Assembly (NCBI GenBank): GCA_027924585.1
Contig: BSBM01000372.1
Coordinates: 8,849,001 to 8,913,000, forward strand
Reading direction: 5' to 3'
Length of the DNA: 64,000 bases
DNA from: Larix kaempferi
Taxonomy: Eukaryota > Streptophyta > Pinopsida > Pinales > Pinaceae
Under the pieces are notes generated by a model. It was not told the origin of the DNA. It worked only from the letters and a program-made list of their open reading frames with translations, and ran no database searches. The position numbers and the translations under genes were made by a program. The first letter of the stretch is position 1, and each line of letters begins with the position of its first letter. Positions 20,129-32,811 of this stretch are shown here, in pieces.

Positions 20129-21245
20129 TTTGGTATCAGAGCCGGTCGAGCCTTGAGGGCACCGGACTTATATTATAAAGGGTTCGGGAGGGTGTCCATT
20201 GGTGATTGTGGAGATCGACGGTGGTGTTTAAGCTGAAATTGTCGTGGGATCACGCCTTCGACCGGAGCAGCCACTGATCTACAGGTTCTTATTTACTAGA
20301 AATAATTCGCATCTATTTCTTTTTTAATTAAAAGTACAGGTTTAAGATTTAATTATGATGAGAAAATGCTCACTACATGTTAGAGGAATTTTATGGCAAT
20401 TGTTTTCATTATTGCTTATTTAAGAAATGATTAGAATACAAATACGAATCTCAAATATAAGAATTTATAAAATTCCCCTGTATATTCACTGTACTAAAGA
20501 ATTTGAGTTCGTTCTATCTCTGTTCATTTCCAGAAAATTAGATCGTATCCTTTTGAAATATTTGTACTTAATCTCTGGAGATGCGATTTACAGTTTGCAT
20601 AGTTCTCAGTTTATTTCAAAGAAAGATAAAGAAAAAAAAAATATTTGTGTTCACATTTAGATATGTGTCGAATTCAGAACCATAATGTGAAATTTACTTT
20701 ACCATACTCTGTTGCGACCAAAAGAGAACTCGATTGTAGTTTTATGCTTAAATTTCTGAAAACGCAGTCGTTTCAGTTTTATGTTTAAAATTCTAAAAAC
20801 ATAGTTTATATTTATAAGACCTCTGTGTATGATTCAAAGAAGAAACTGTTTAAGTTTAAATTCCAAAATGTAGGTTTTATTTAAAAATCTTTGTTTGCGA
20901 TTGGAAGACAAAATCCTTTCAGTCCTGTGTTCAAATCCTAAAACGTAAATTAGGATTATAGTTCTCGATGATGCCATAAATTTTTTCTTTTAGTAATTAT
21001 ACTATGTTGATTCTGCGATGAGTGCCATTTGAGAAACTTTAGAATTTTTGTACTTTGGCGATATTCCTTGCTCTCTATCTGAGATTCTGAACTACCTTGA
21101 TCGACAACCCCATCCTGTGATCATTAAGTTTCAAGTTGTGACCCCACCTTAACGCACCACTCCTTGCGAAGTCGACCTCCAACACCGGATAAATCTATGG
21201 TTAAATCTCTTGTTAAGAACTATTTACAATAACTACAACTCAACT
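20129..21245 (+). other. Primer site and left interior of the LARD-type element
   Basis: TGGTATCAGAGCCGGTCGAG begins at 20131, just after LTR-A, and is the Met-tRNA primer site. The following 1.1 kb is AT-rich and non-coding; the short frames are unremarkable. It matches 30684-31377 closely for about 690 bp, and its first part also matches the interior next to LTR-E on the minus strand. The stretch is cut at 21245 by the nested gypsy element. Confidence 0.7.
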
Positions 21246-24200
21246 TGTAACATCTCGAAATTTCATAAAAAATTAAATTTTTAATAACAACATTAATTAT
21301 GACAATAATAATTGCAGAAATAATAATTGGGATTATGACAGCATTAGTTGTATAGTTGTTAATACTAAGCATCCTTTATTTTCTGTTAGCAGCAATAAGA
21401 TAATGACAGTTTTAACACATAATTAATAAACATGATTATGATGACAATGAAATAAACAGACTGGGAATAAGTTGCGACATTTTCTCTCTTGTAAAGATAC
21501 TGACAGTTTGACTTTGCCGCAAAAGGGTGTCCTACGAGGTACCCTGGAGCTTACTTAGCCGCAATGCTAAAGCTTATTGAATTGCCTATGTGCAGACGAC
21601 AGGTAAGAAAGAAGTACGTGTAGTTCAGTTTCAGCGTCAAAATTAAATAGAATGTTATAATTTCTGTTGCGACTCACAAGAAGTGAACAGGTATGGGTTT
21701 CAATGCTATAATTACTGCTTCCAGATGTTGTATTACAACTCCATAATGTTTAAATAGAATTATCTATGTACGTCATTCTGCTGATGGTTTTGTCACTGTA
21801 CTAGCTAGCTTTAAAGTCGTCATTATCTTTCCATCATTGATGTAATACATGTATCGCAAAGTCATTAAATGCTTGTAGGAGAGAGTATGGTAAGAAATCA
21901 TAGCATCGGTCAGTATTCATTCTAAATCTAAATATCATTGTATCCGTTTGAATATATACTATACCAAAACTATTTATTTTTATAGCTTTGATAACAGAGT
22001 TTGTATAATCACAACCAAAGATTACAAGGGTAACATTATAATCTGCTAAGTATGAGCTATCCCATTCGTAACCCTAGTGATACTTATAACCCCTTTTAAA
22101 GGCTTGTATCTATTTTGTAAGAATGGCAGAGATGAGAATATGTCAAAAGGTGACTATAGTTGTCTTATTAACTAATATCTAAGTCATAGCTCTTATTATT
22201 TAAGTCCACAAATAAAACTTGGGACTATATAAACTTCAAATTATTGTTCTATATATTATTATAAACCTAGTGTTACGACATAGACTTGGGGTTACGAGAA
22301 TATATGTTTAATTGTTGGTTTTTAAAACAACATAGTAATGTGTGATAAGAATCATAGTTTTGGAACCCATACGATCCTTGAAATTTGAATTATCATGACC
22401 ATGAATTTGATAAGTTCTAAGGCTAGGACTATATGCATATTCATAATTGTTGACATTATAACAACCTAACATGTTTTATGAATCATAACTTAGAACCATA
22501 AGAACCTTAGCTTCGAAGAACCATAATCTATAATGTTATAACATAGTGTAATAAAGCTTGTATTCATAACGATGGGAAACGAGTGCTGACAAGCATTTAA
22601 ATGAATGACAGGTTGATGGATACTCAAGTGATACGAATTTGGTGTTGGTGATTGTGATCTCGGTCTGCATTAATGGTTGTTCATAATGTATGTGTGACAA
22701 GGTTTCAACAAGCCTCCACGTAAGTGAAAGCTAAACATACAATGTCTGTGATGGTGCCATGTAATATATATTCGTTGGACGTTCTCCGAGCTGGCTATTG
22801 GTACACCCATTGTAAGTTAAACGTGGTAATTCCGTGCTATGGCAATGAATGAGCAATTAATATGTTGGTTGTTCGCTCGAATGCAAAGTGTGTTGGCATA
22901 ATTTCGATCGTTGATCATCATTGATATCGTTTGTCTGATCAAACCCTAGCATTGGGTTGATGTCTTGGTTGACAAAGAGTGTTTGCTGTTTATTGTTACG
23001 TTGGTCTTGGCGGTGTGGCCGACAGGCTTCCAAAATTTTTGGTTTAGAAACTGTATGAGGTTTCAACCTCGAGACCTCTGGTTCAGGAGGGTTACAGGTC
23101 CCTACCTTCTTCAATGGCGTCATTTTGATAGATTGTGTAACAAGTTTATGGTGTCAAGGGTTGATAGTTCTAGAACTCGTCATTTTAGTTTGAGTCAAAT
23201 ATTTGCCCTAGTGTAAAATGGACCGAGGGTTTCTCGTCTCGTCTTCAGCGTGGAGTCATTGTTGAACTAGTGAAAGTGGAAAGCTTTGGTATTCTGCAGT
23301 GAGGTAATCTTTCCTGTAACAAAATAATGATTCATTTAAAGTATCTCATCTTTCAGTTTGAAGAGATATCAATCGTCTAAGACATCGTTTTTTTCAGTTG
23401 CAGGTTGTGAAGTAGAGAATTCGAGCAAGGGTTTTACAAAGTTGGCGAGCTCTCAATCTGGTAAGCTCCGAGTCTTTCCAAAAACCCTCGTAGGTGCTCG
23501 TCATTTGAGGTTAAAGTGGTTGCAAGAATGAGTAACTGGTCCTGCTGTGACTCGTCGTGGTTATTATTTGAAGAACCTCGGACCACCATTTGGAAATCAA
23601 CTAATAACTGTTTCCTCAGTTTTGTGTCTTTCGTTTGGTTATAAGATCTTTGTTTTTCCATTTTTTTTATCTATATTCGTTGAACTAGAAAATGCAAAGC
23701 TCGCCAATGTTGAGGTTTTTAAGGACTGGTTTCAAATGTTGGTCTTGGGAAAAATAACCTTGTACAATTTATGTTTTTGGTAAACATTTTGTAACTTATC
23801 GTTTCTAGGTATAACGTCTTCGTTTTCTTGAAGTTGGGACTTGTAATGGCTTTGGCCATTGAACCACGACTTGTTTTGTTTAAGTTATAAGAATGATACA
23901 AATATCCAAGGCTCATTTGACCTCATAATAAAACTCTGCTTCTCAAAAATGATAAACTATTGTTTGTATCCAGTGTTCAAATGGTTTGGTTTCTAAGTAA
24001 AAAGTTATATTTGTTGCACTTGTTTCATAGATTACGAAACTATAATATTTGTGGCAACGATAGAATAGGTCTTGTTTTTGTTGTATGAAGAAAGGTAACG
24101 GGCTATACCCAGATTGACGACTCTCGTCGTTATAAGCAATGTATCAATCTGGAATTAATGAGCAAGAAATATAATTCGGGTCTATGTTAATCGTTTTTAT

Positions 24201-25744
24201 AGTATGGGTTGTTATTGTAATTCTTTTGAGCATAGGGTTTAAATATATACTCTGTCATAGTTGAACACTTTGTAAAAATGTAAATCTGAAAAGATCCGTC
24301 TTTTTGTTTGTATGATGGAAGAAGATCAGGGTTGTACCCTAGTTTGATTTTGTTTGGAAATCGACACTTATAGTTTAGAAGAAACTAAATAAAAAAAATA
24401 GAATGACTGTTGAAGAGAAATGTTTTTATTATCTGATTGTTTTAAATAAATAAAAGCAAGGATTATAGCAGGAAGAAAACAATGTATGTGTGTGAATGTG
24501 AAGACTGTGAATGTAGCTTTGTACAATGTTTATTTCTTTATTTGCTTACAGCAACACTGTTTATTTCGATGCTAAGATATAAACACTATTTTTTGATCTA
24601 CATAAGAATGTTATAAAATTAATAAAATATAAACAAACTATAATATATACATATATATATAGAGAGAGAAAGAATAATACTTATATTTTATGAAACAATA
24701 CAATCTTCTAGATATTATACAATAAATTCTATTACTGTTTAGTATAGGCAGAATGATGAAAACAAAATCAATCACTGTACAATTTATCGAATCAATGGCA
24801 AATGCCTATTTTCTCGTATATTCTTAACTTGCTTATCTATACTAGAGTTCTTAACTTGCTTATCTATATTCTTAAAAATTGCATGTGGAAAAATGTACAT
24901 AATGGTTTATCAATTCAAATCATCATTTAAACTTTAACATTCAGACTTAAAACAATTTTAGAAACAGAAAAACAGAATTTACTAACTGGGAATAAGTAGA
25001 AAATTTTGTAGAACCTGGGAAAATCTGTAGGGCAACAAACAACCCAAGAAGACTGTTCCACCCAACCAATTCCTAAAAAAAGTCAAGTACTGTCTTAGGA
25101 CCCCCGAGCCTGTTCATTGAACCACCAGGAGGAAGAAACTCAGGAAATAGGATCTCCACTTGCAGTAGCATTAACTGTCGAATCTTCAGGAATTAGCAGT
25201 CCAATAGATCTACACCAACATCTCTGGTTCTTCTCAGCAATATGCAGACTTAAAATTGCACTGACCACTAGCCTCCCTATTCGAATCTCTCAGTGATCAC
25301 CTGATGCACATGAGGAAACTATTTTGCAGAAATATTGATTAAGAGATGCCTGCTCAATTCGAATTTTCCTTTATAGGCTGCCTAGGCCTTTTCAGATGTT
25401 ACTGGGTCATTAAATGAGCTGCCTGCTCACTTCCTCCACCTGGGGGATAATGCCCTATTCTTAGGGGTAGTTGTCCCATAACCAACATCTAGTGGTGTGA
25501 TGCAATTGCTGCCATCTGTCCCATACCTTCCAACAACTTCCATTCCTCCTAGTGGGTCAGTGAACACTCATTTAACAGTCCTCTTGGGTGTTTGTCTCCT
25601 AATTAATTTATTTAAATAATAATATTCAGTAATTACATTCATCCATGATCAAAACTGATCATAATTACAAAACTTTGCAATTAAATTTAACATAAAGTAT
25701 TTTGCAAATAAAATAGAAATTTTCAGAAATTTGGGTAGGTGACA
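21246..25744 (-). mobile_element. 3' LTR of the nested gypsy (about 4.5 kb; left end tentative)
   Basis: The right edge (25744) is firm: LTR sequence GGGTAGGTGACA adjoins the purine tract. The part from 24320 to 25744 recurs at 31378-32811 with roughly 5-7% differences in the part compared by eye. The left edge at 21246 rests on TGTAACATCTCG being a plausible LTR end and on the CAACT match with the far right flank; a chance match cannot be excluded. No coding frame of note lies inside. A (TA)n/(GA)n microsatellite sits at 24645-24670. Confidence 0.5.
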
Positions 25745-25784
25745 TACACCCCCCCTTAAGTCTCAACATCGTCCTTGATGTTGG
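25745..25784 (-). promoter_or_regulatory. Polypurine tract of the nested gypsy
   Basis: On the minus strand GACTTAAGGGGGGGTGTA runs directly into the LTR start. The purine run just before an LTR is the plus-strand primer of gypsy elements, and the preceding GGACGATGTTGAGAC is a familiar tail after gypsy integrase. Confidence 0.75.
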
Positions 25785-28110
25785 TTAATCACTCCTTGAG
25801 TGTTCCTGAAACAGAGTTGGGTATGCTGCCCGCATACTACTCTCCAACTCCCAAATTGCCTCTTCTGGGCTAAGGTGTTTCCATTGCACCTTCACTTTCC
25901 CAATGCTACGATTCCGGAGAATAGTTTCCCTCCTTCCGAGGATACAATCCGGTTCCACCAGAAAATCTTTGTCTTGTCCCACCTGTGCATCATTCCAGTT
26001 TACAACATGAGTAGTATCGTGCACATATTTCTTTAAAAATGATATATGAAAAACATTATATATTTTTAAGTTTGGTAGCAAAGCCACTTGGTATGCCACT
26101 GCTCCAACCTTAGACAATATTTCAAAAGGACCGTAATACCTGGGTGCCAACTTGGCACAGCTCCCTAGTTTCAGTGAACTCTTTTTCTGTCTTACATTGA
26201 GGAACACATGTTCACCAAACTGGAACTCTTTATGATTTCTCTTTGAATCTGCTTGACTCTTTTGCCTATCTTGGGGAGCTTTTAAATGTCCTTGCACCTG
26301 TTTGACAATTAGTTCTAACTCCTGCAATAATTCAGGTCCTAAAACAACTCTATTTACTGGATCATTCCACGAAACAGGTGTATTACATTTCCTACCATAA
26401 AGAATTTCAAAAGGACTAAGTCTGGCCGATGCATGATAGTGATTATTATAAGCAAATTCTGCTAAGTGCAAGTAATCTTCCCACTTACCAGGCTGATCCT
26501 TAACATACATTCTTAATAAATCTTCTAAAACTTGATTCACCCTTTCTGTCTGTCCATCCGTCTATGGATGAAATGCTGTACTGAAATTTAAAGTTGTGTT
26601 CAGCCCCTTAAACAGTGACTTCCATAAGTTTCCTGTAAACTTCGAGTCACGATCTGAAATTATTACTTTCAGTATTCCATGTAGTCTAAAAATCTGTTTC
26701 ATAAAGATCTCTGCAATATCTGGAGCTTTATGAGTAGTCTTTGCGGGTATGAAATGTGCTGCCTTGCTAAGTTTGTCCACTACCACCATGATAGAATCAT
26801 GTTGTTTCTGATTTTTAGGTAATCCGATAATAAAATCTATGCTGATCACTTCCCATTTCCAACTTGGTATCGGTAATGGTTGCAACAATCTAGCATGATG
26901 TTGGTGTTCAACCGTCACTTTTTGACAATCCAAACATTTAGCTATGTACTCTGCTGCTTCATCTTTCATTCTGGGCCAATAATATTCTTTTCTCAGCATA
27001 GTAATAGTCTTTTGATAACTTGGATGACCAGAATAGTGACTTTTATGCATCTCATTTAATATCAGAAATTTTATTTTTGGTATGACTAGTACATACAATC
27101 TGTTTTTAAACAGTAATAAACCATTTTCCTTCATGCTGAAATCTGCCATACAATTTTCAGAACTGTTGTTTGTTGTCTTTTCCTTCATTTTTCTGTATTC
27201 TTCATCTGTTTCACTTTTTTCCATAATCTGATTTTCCAAATCAGTTGAATAAGTACTGATTGCTGAAATGAAATTTAGTTTTGATTTATGACTCAAGGCA
27301 TCCGCAACCTTGTTCTCCTTCCCTTTAATATGTTGAATTTCAAAATCATACTCAAGAACATCAACCATCTAGCTTGTCTAGCATTCAAGTTTGTCTGATC
27401 TAATAAATATTTCAGACCCATGTTATCTGTTAATAATGTAAGCCTTCTGCCAATAAGGTGGTGACGCCACATTTTTAAGGCATGAATAACTGCGAGTAAT
27501 TCTAAATCATAGGTAGAGTAGTTATTTTCATGTACTTTTAGCTTTCTAGATTCATATGCCACCGCATGCCCTTCCTGTGTAGGACTCCACGGAGTCCGTC
27601 ATTGCATGCGTTTGTACAAACTACAAAATCCTTGTTGGGGTCAGCTATCCTCAAGATAGGTGCCATCGTCAATAGTTCCTTTAATTTCTTAAAGCTGTCA
27701 ACACATTTCTGATCCCAAACAAATTTCCTCCCTTTCTTCTGCAAGGAAGTTATAGGGTTGGCAATTTTTGAAAAATTCTCTATAAACTTTCTGTAATACT
27801 CCGTAATGCCCATAAATGATCTTACATCTGACACATCTTTAGGAACCGGCCAGTCATTAATGGCCTTTATTTTGTCGGGGTCAACCGAGATTCCTTCTGC
27901 TGAAATTATGTGTCCTAGATACTTAATTTTGTCTTTGTGGAAGTCACACACTAAATTTGGCGTATAGTTGATGATATCTTAACACTTGTAAGATAATCCG
28001 TAAATGTTCATCATGCTCTTCTTTGCTTTTTGAGTACACTAAAATGTCGTCTATAAACACAACAACAAACTTGTCTAAGTATTTATGCAAAATATTATTC
28101 ATCAGACACA
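25785..28110 (-). pseudogene. Gypsy pol: RT C-half, RNase H, integrase, chromodomain
   Basis: Read on the minus strand. Reverse transcriptase keeps only its second half, from about 28110: [19 protein letters not shown] with the catalytic [12 protein letters not shown], then in another frame IKYLGHIISAEGI and RSFMGITEYYRKFI. RNase H follows in a third frame (YSTYDLELLAVIHAL, LTDNMGLKYLL). Integrase has its zinc finger (H-SHYSGH, C-LDC) and core (VDKLSKAAHF, ISDRDSKFTGNLW), then an in-frame TAG at 26562-26564, then the Glu segment TDGQTERVNQ. The C-terminus ends with a chromodomain-like stretch (KVKVQWKHLSPEEAIWELE). I count at least three frameshifts and one nonsense codon. The right end at about 28110 is an abrupt join to the flanking array. 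This is a dead chromovirus-clade pol. Confidence 0.9.
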
Positions 28111-28197
28111 AAATATTATTCCTTAATGACCTCCAGTTCATACAACAAGTTTCTGTGACCTTCGGCTAAGACTACAACCTATCCTCCTCCATGACCT
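28111..28197 (+). repeat. Copy of the outside flanking array, between gypsy pol and LTR-B
   Basis: CCTTAATGACCTCCAGTTCA continues through TTCGGCTAAGACTACAACCT and TATCCTCCTCCATGACCT, matching the array at 9575-9633 joined to 17624-17642 but without the copia element. It ends with GACCT directly before LTR-B. It marks the junction of a duplication and shows that the copia insertion came after it (or that the duplicated copy was taken from a copia-free chromatid). Confidence 0.8.
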
Positions 28198-30683
28198 TGT
28201 AATGCCTGCCTTGGTACCTTAACTATTTAGAATAATGAGGTACTAGTTTTGAAATGAACCGGCTAAGTAAAACACGAACCATTTGAATTTACTTTGAAAA
28301 TGCTTGAACGACAGTTATAAAAACTATTATTTTACTAATAGATGAATGCTCAACTGATTGAGATAGAATGACTAAATGTTAGATATGCTCGACTGATTGA
28401 GATAGAATGACTCAATGTTAGATATGCTCGACTGATTGAGATAGGACTGAATGTTGGATATGCTCGACTGATTGAGATAGAATGACTAAATGTTAGACAT
28501 GCTCGACTAATTGATATAGAATGACTTAATGTTAGATATGCTTGATTGATTGAGATAGAATGACTAAATGTTAGACATGCTCGACTAATTGAGATAGAAT
28601 GACTTAATGTTAGAAATGCTCAACTCATTGAGATAGAATGACTAAATGCTAGGTATACTCGACTGATTGAGACAGAACGATTGAATGTTAGATATGCTCT
28701 ACTGATTGAGATAGGATGATTGAATGTTACATATGCTCGACTGATTGAGATAGAACGACTAAATGTTAAATATGCTTGACTGATTGAGATAGAATGACTA
28801 AATGTTAGATATGCTCGACTGATTGAGATAGGATGATTGAATGTTACATAAGCTCGACTGATTGAGATAGAATGATGAATGATAGATATGATTTATTGAT
28901 TGAGAGAAAATGATGAATGAAATATATGCTCGACTGACTGAGATACTATGATGGATGATGAAATATTTCATAGTGCAGCGCTACTAATGTGCGCTTGAGT
29001 GTGTGTATGTGTGCAATGGCAAGTAAGATGATTTACCGACTGACCCACAATGGAATTATAGGGGTCGTATGAATGGAAAGAACACATAGGGGTACGACGA
29101 TTGACTGTCGACCCTGGATTAGCAATCCATGCACGGGTGAAGCCGTTTCAGCTCACTCGGGGAAGCGTATGCCGTACGGGCAAGGCCATAATTATTTGGT
29201 CACGCACGATGAGTTGAGGGGCGCACAATAAGGAGAGCCTTATCCCTCAACATCTCTTAGTCTCCAAGGAGCGTAGTTGAGAGATCACGGTAACGGTTCC
29301 CGGTCGCTACGCAGTACTCCCCATAAGAAGGAAGAAATGAAACTGTCAGAAGGGCTCACCGAAGAGGTACCTAGACAAGAACGAGAGGAAGAAAATTAAT
29401 CAATGGTATAAATGAAAATTTGAGATAAAATTTAAGAAATACTTTATTTCATTCTGTTCTATTTTATTAATTTGAATAATTCTATTCAAGATTTTATTTT
29501 TAATTGATTTCATTAATTTGAATTATTCATTTGAATTGATTTTATTAACTTGAAAAATAATTGAAGAGATTGATTTTATTCAATATTAAATTTGATTAAT
29601 TGTGCTGATTGAAAAAGATTAATAATAAGAGAATTATTTTTATTCAAAGATTTTAATTTTATGGATTTTATTATTTTAAAATCACTCTATTAAAGATTCT
29701 ATTTAATTGACTTCATTATTTTGAGAAAGAATTGAAATAGGTCATTAATAGAAGAATTGTTTTTCTTTTATTATTATTCAAGATTTTACTTTAATTAATT
29801 TTATTATTCATTTAAATTATTTTATAAAGAGGAAATTTAAAATAGGTTATACTTTTAGTAAAAGGAATCATCTTTTAATTCAATCTTAATATTAGGAAAA
29901 TGAAGAAAAGTAGAAAGCAATAAATTTAACTAAAAGATTGTTAAGTAAACTAAATGAGAACCAAAAGAGAAGTAGAACTCTTCTACACCTAACTCCCACT
30001 AATCTAGGGATCTAGGTGCACATTAAAGACATTAAGAAGACACATGTATTTGAGAATATTGGAAATTAAAATATTAAATTAAATTAAATATGTGCATGGA
30101 CAGACACATGGAACACAGGTTTTTGCTATATAATGAGGGAGGAGAAGGAGAGAAAGACATCTCTTGCTCCCTAATGCTAGATGGTCATCATAATCTCGGA
30201 TTATGTTATGATCCTTGGAGTTGGGATTAGCCAGAACAGGGATTGGGAGATCCTTTCGGGAGGTTAGCTTGTGTGTTCTTACGACCCCATTAGCTCGGGG
30301 GTTCAAGGTGAAGAAGAGTAGCCTCGATACAGTAGGGTGGTCAACCGAGGGGTCACTCGGTACTTTGTCAGGAAATTGGATTGGATCGTGCGGTAACCAC
30401 TTCGAGGACTCCATCGATCCGCTGGACCAACCGTCGAAAACAGGTTTGAAGTATTTATTTTATTTATTTTGCTAATTCTTGTGGTGGAATGAATAAATCT
30501 AGGTATATAGTTTTATTTATTGACATTCGTGTACTGCAATAGATAGATCTAGATCTGTGGCCTCTATATCTTCATTTGAAAAATCATACTGGAAGTTCTG
30601 CAATTAATTATACTTATATTTTCAAATTCCGTGGAAGTTTTTTTTTTTGTCTTTTTGGGGAACCCGAAATGGGGGTCCCTACA
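28198..30683 (+). mobile_element. LTR-B of the LARD-type element (2486 bp)
   Basis: Begins TGTAATGCCTGCC and ends GGGGGTCCCTACA, then the Met primer site TGGTATCAGAGCC at 30686. Same internal order as LTR-A, with the 39-bp array at about 28341-28950. In the conserved block near 29060 the 76-codon frame present in other LTRs is stopped by a TGA (GTATGAATGG). Confidence 0.9.
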
Positions 30684-31377
30684 TTTGGTATCAGAGCCGG
30701 TCGAGCCTTGAGGGCACCGGACTTATATTATATAGGAGTTCAGGAGGGTGTCCATTGGTTACTGTGGAGATCGACGGTGGTGTTTAAGCTGAAATTGTCG
30801 TGGGATCACGCCTTCTATCGGAGCAGCCACTGATCTACAGGTTCTTATTTACTAGAAATAATTCGCATCTATTTCTGTTTTAATTAAAAGTACAGGTTCA
30901 AGATTTAATTATGATGAGAAAATGCTCACTTCATGTTAGAGGAATTTTATGGCAATTGTTTTCATTACTGCTTATTTAAGAAATGATTAGAATACAAATA
31001 TGGATCTCAAATCTGAGTTCGTTCTATCTCAAAATTCCCCTGTATATTCACTGTACTAAAGAATTTGAGTTCATTCTATCTCTGTTCATTTCCAGAAAAT
31101 TAGATCGTATCCTTTTGAAATATTTATACTTAATCTATGGAGACACAATTTACAGTTTGCATAGTTCTCAGTTTATTTCAAAGAAAGATAAAGAAAATAA
31201 AAAAAATATTTGTGTTCAGACTTAGACTTGTGTCGAATTCAAAACCATAATGTGAAATTTACTTTACCATACTCTGTTACGACCAAAAGAGAACTGGATG
31301 TAGTTTTATGCTTAAATTTATGAAAACGTAGTCGTTTCAGTTTTATGTTTAAAATTCTAAAAACATATTTTATATTT
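30684..31377 (+). other. Interior left part after LTR-B (matches 20129-20820)
   Basis: Nearly the same non-coding sequence as after LTR-A, up to TTTTATATTTAG where it jumps to gypsy LTR sequence (31378). Relative to the LTR-A copy, about 3.5 kb (20820-24320) is missing, so a deletion ended inside the nested LTR. Confidence 0.7.
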
Positions 31378-31694
31378 AGAAGATCAGGGTTGTACCCTAG
31401 TTTGATTTTGTTTGGAAATCGACACTTATATTTTAGAAGAAACTAAATAAAAAAAATAGAATGACTATTGAAGAGAAATGTTTTCATTATCTGATTGTTT
31501 TAAATAAATAAAAGCAATGATTATAGCAGGAAGAAAACAATGTATGTGTGTGAATGTGAAGACTGTGAATGTAGCTCTGCACAATGTTTATTTCTTTATT
31601 TGGTTACAACAACACTGTTGATTTCGATGCTAAGATATAAACACTATTTTTTGATCTACATAAGAATGCTATAAAATTAATAAAATATAAACAA

Positions 31695-31725
<31 letters not shown>

Positions 31726-32811
31726 CATACAGAGAAAGAATAATACTTATATTTTATGAAACAATACAATCTTCTAGATATTATACAATAAATTCTATTA
31801 CTATTTAGTATAGGGCAGAATGATGAAAACAAAATCAATCACTGTACAATTTATCGAATCAATGGCAAATGCCTATTCTCTCATCTATTCTTAACTTGCT
31901 TATCTATACTAGAGTACAATGCTTAAAAACAACATGTGGAAAAATGTAGATAATGGTTTATCAATTCAAATTATCATTTAAACTTTAACATTCAGACTTA
32001 CAACAATTTTAGAAACAGAAAAACAGAATCTACTAATTGAGAATAAGTAGAAAATTTTGTAGAACCTGGGAAGATTTGTAGGGCAACAAACAGCCCAAGA
32101 AGACTATTCCACCCAACCAATTCCTGAAAACAGTCAAGTACTGTCTTAGGACCCCCGATCCTGTTCACTGAACCACCAGGAGGAAGAAACTCAGGAAATA
32201 GGATCTCCATTGCAGTAGCATTAACTGTCGAATCTTCAGGAATTAGCAGTCCAATAGATCTACACCAGCATCTCTGGTTCTTCTTAGCAATATGCAGACT
32301 TAAAATTGCACTGACCACTAGCCTCCCTATTCGAATCTCTCAGGGATCACCTGATGCACATGAGGAAAATATTCTGCAGAAATATTGATTAAGAGATGCC
32401 TGCTCAATTCGAATTTGCCTTTATAGGCTGTCTAGGCCTTTTCAGATGTTGCTGGGTCATTAAATGAGCTGCCTGCTCACTCCCTCTACCTGTGGGATAA
32501 TGCCCTGTTTTTAGGGTTAGTTTTCCCATAACCAACAGCTAGTGGTGTGATGCAATTGCTGCCATCTGTCCCATACCGCCATCTGTCCCATACCTTCCAA
32601 CAGCTTCCATTCCTCCTAGTGGGTCAGTGAACACTCATTTAACAATCCTCTTGGGTGTTTGTCTCTTAATTAATTTATTTAAATAATAATATTCAGTAAT
32701 TACATTCATCCATGATCAAAACTGATCATAATTACAAAACTTTGTAATTAAATTTAACATAAAGTATTTTGCAAATAAAATAGAAATTTTTAAAAATTTG
32801 GGTAGGTGACA
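31378..32811 (-). mobile_element. Truncated second LTR of the nested gypsy
   Basis: Matches 24320-25744, ending GGTAGGTGACA. The outer base pairs are followed by CAACT, identical to the five bases left of 21246. It lacks the left two-thirds. A (TA)n run lies at about 31699-31725. By orientation it would be the 5' LTR of the minus-strand gypsy, or a solo-LTR remnant in the duplicated copy; the two cannot be told apart by eye. Confidence 0.65.

Larger units (their letters stand above)
21246..32811 (-). mobile_element. Nested Ty3/gypsy chromovirus-type element, minus strand, rearranged
   Basis: A minus-strand gypsy pol (25785-28110) is followed in its own direction by a purine tract and an LTR whose start reads TGTCACCTACCC (25744 downwards). 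A candidate LTR end is ...GTTACA at 21246, flanked by CAACT (21241-21245). A second, partial copy of the LTR (31378-32811) is flanked on its right by CAACT (32812-32816), so the element probably spans both with that target duplication. Its gag, primer site and N-terminal reverse transcriptase are missing: the duplicated flank plus LTR-B (28110-31377) sits in their place. Confidence 0.6.

Noticed and set aside
20131-20150. tRNA-like sequence at GGTATCAGAGCC
   Set aside because: It is only the complement of the 3' end of initiator Met tRNA, i.e. a primer-binding site; no cloverleaf can be formed around it.
22857-23783. Frames of 75-88 codons within the long gypsy LTR
   Set aside because: Both strands are open over the same bases and the products have no recognisable motifs; not supported as genes.
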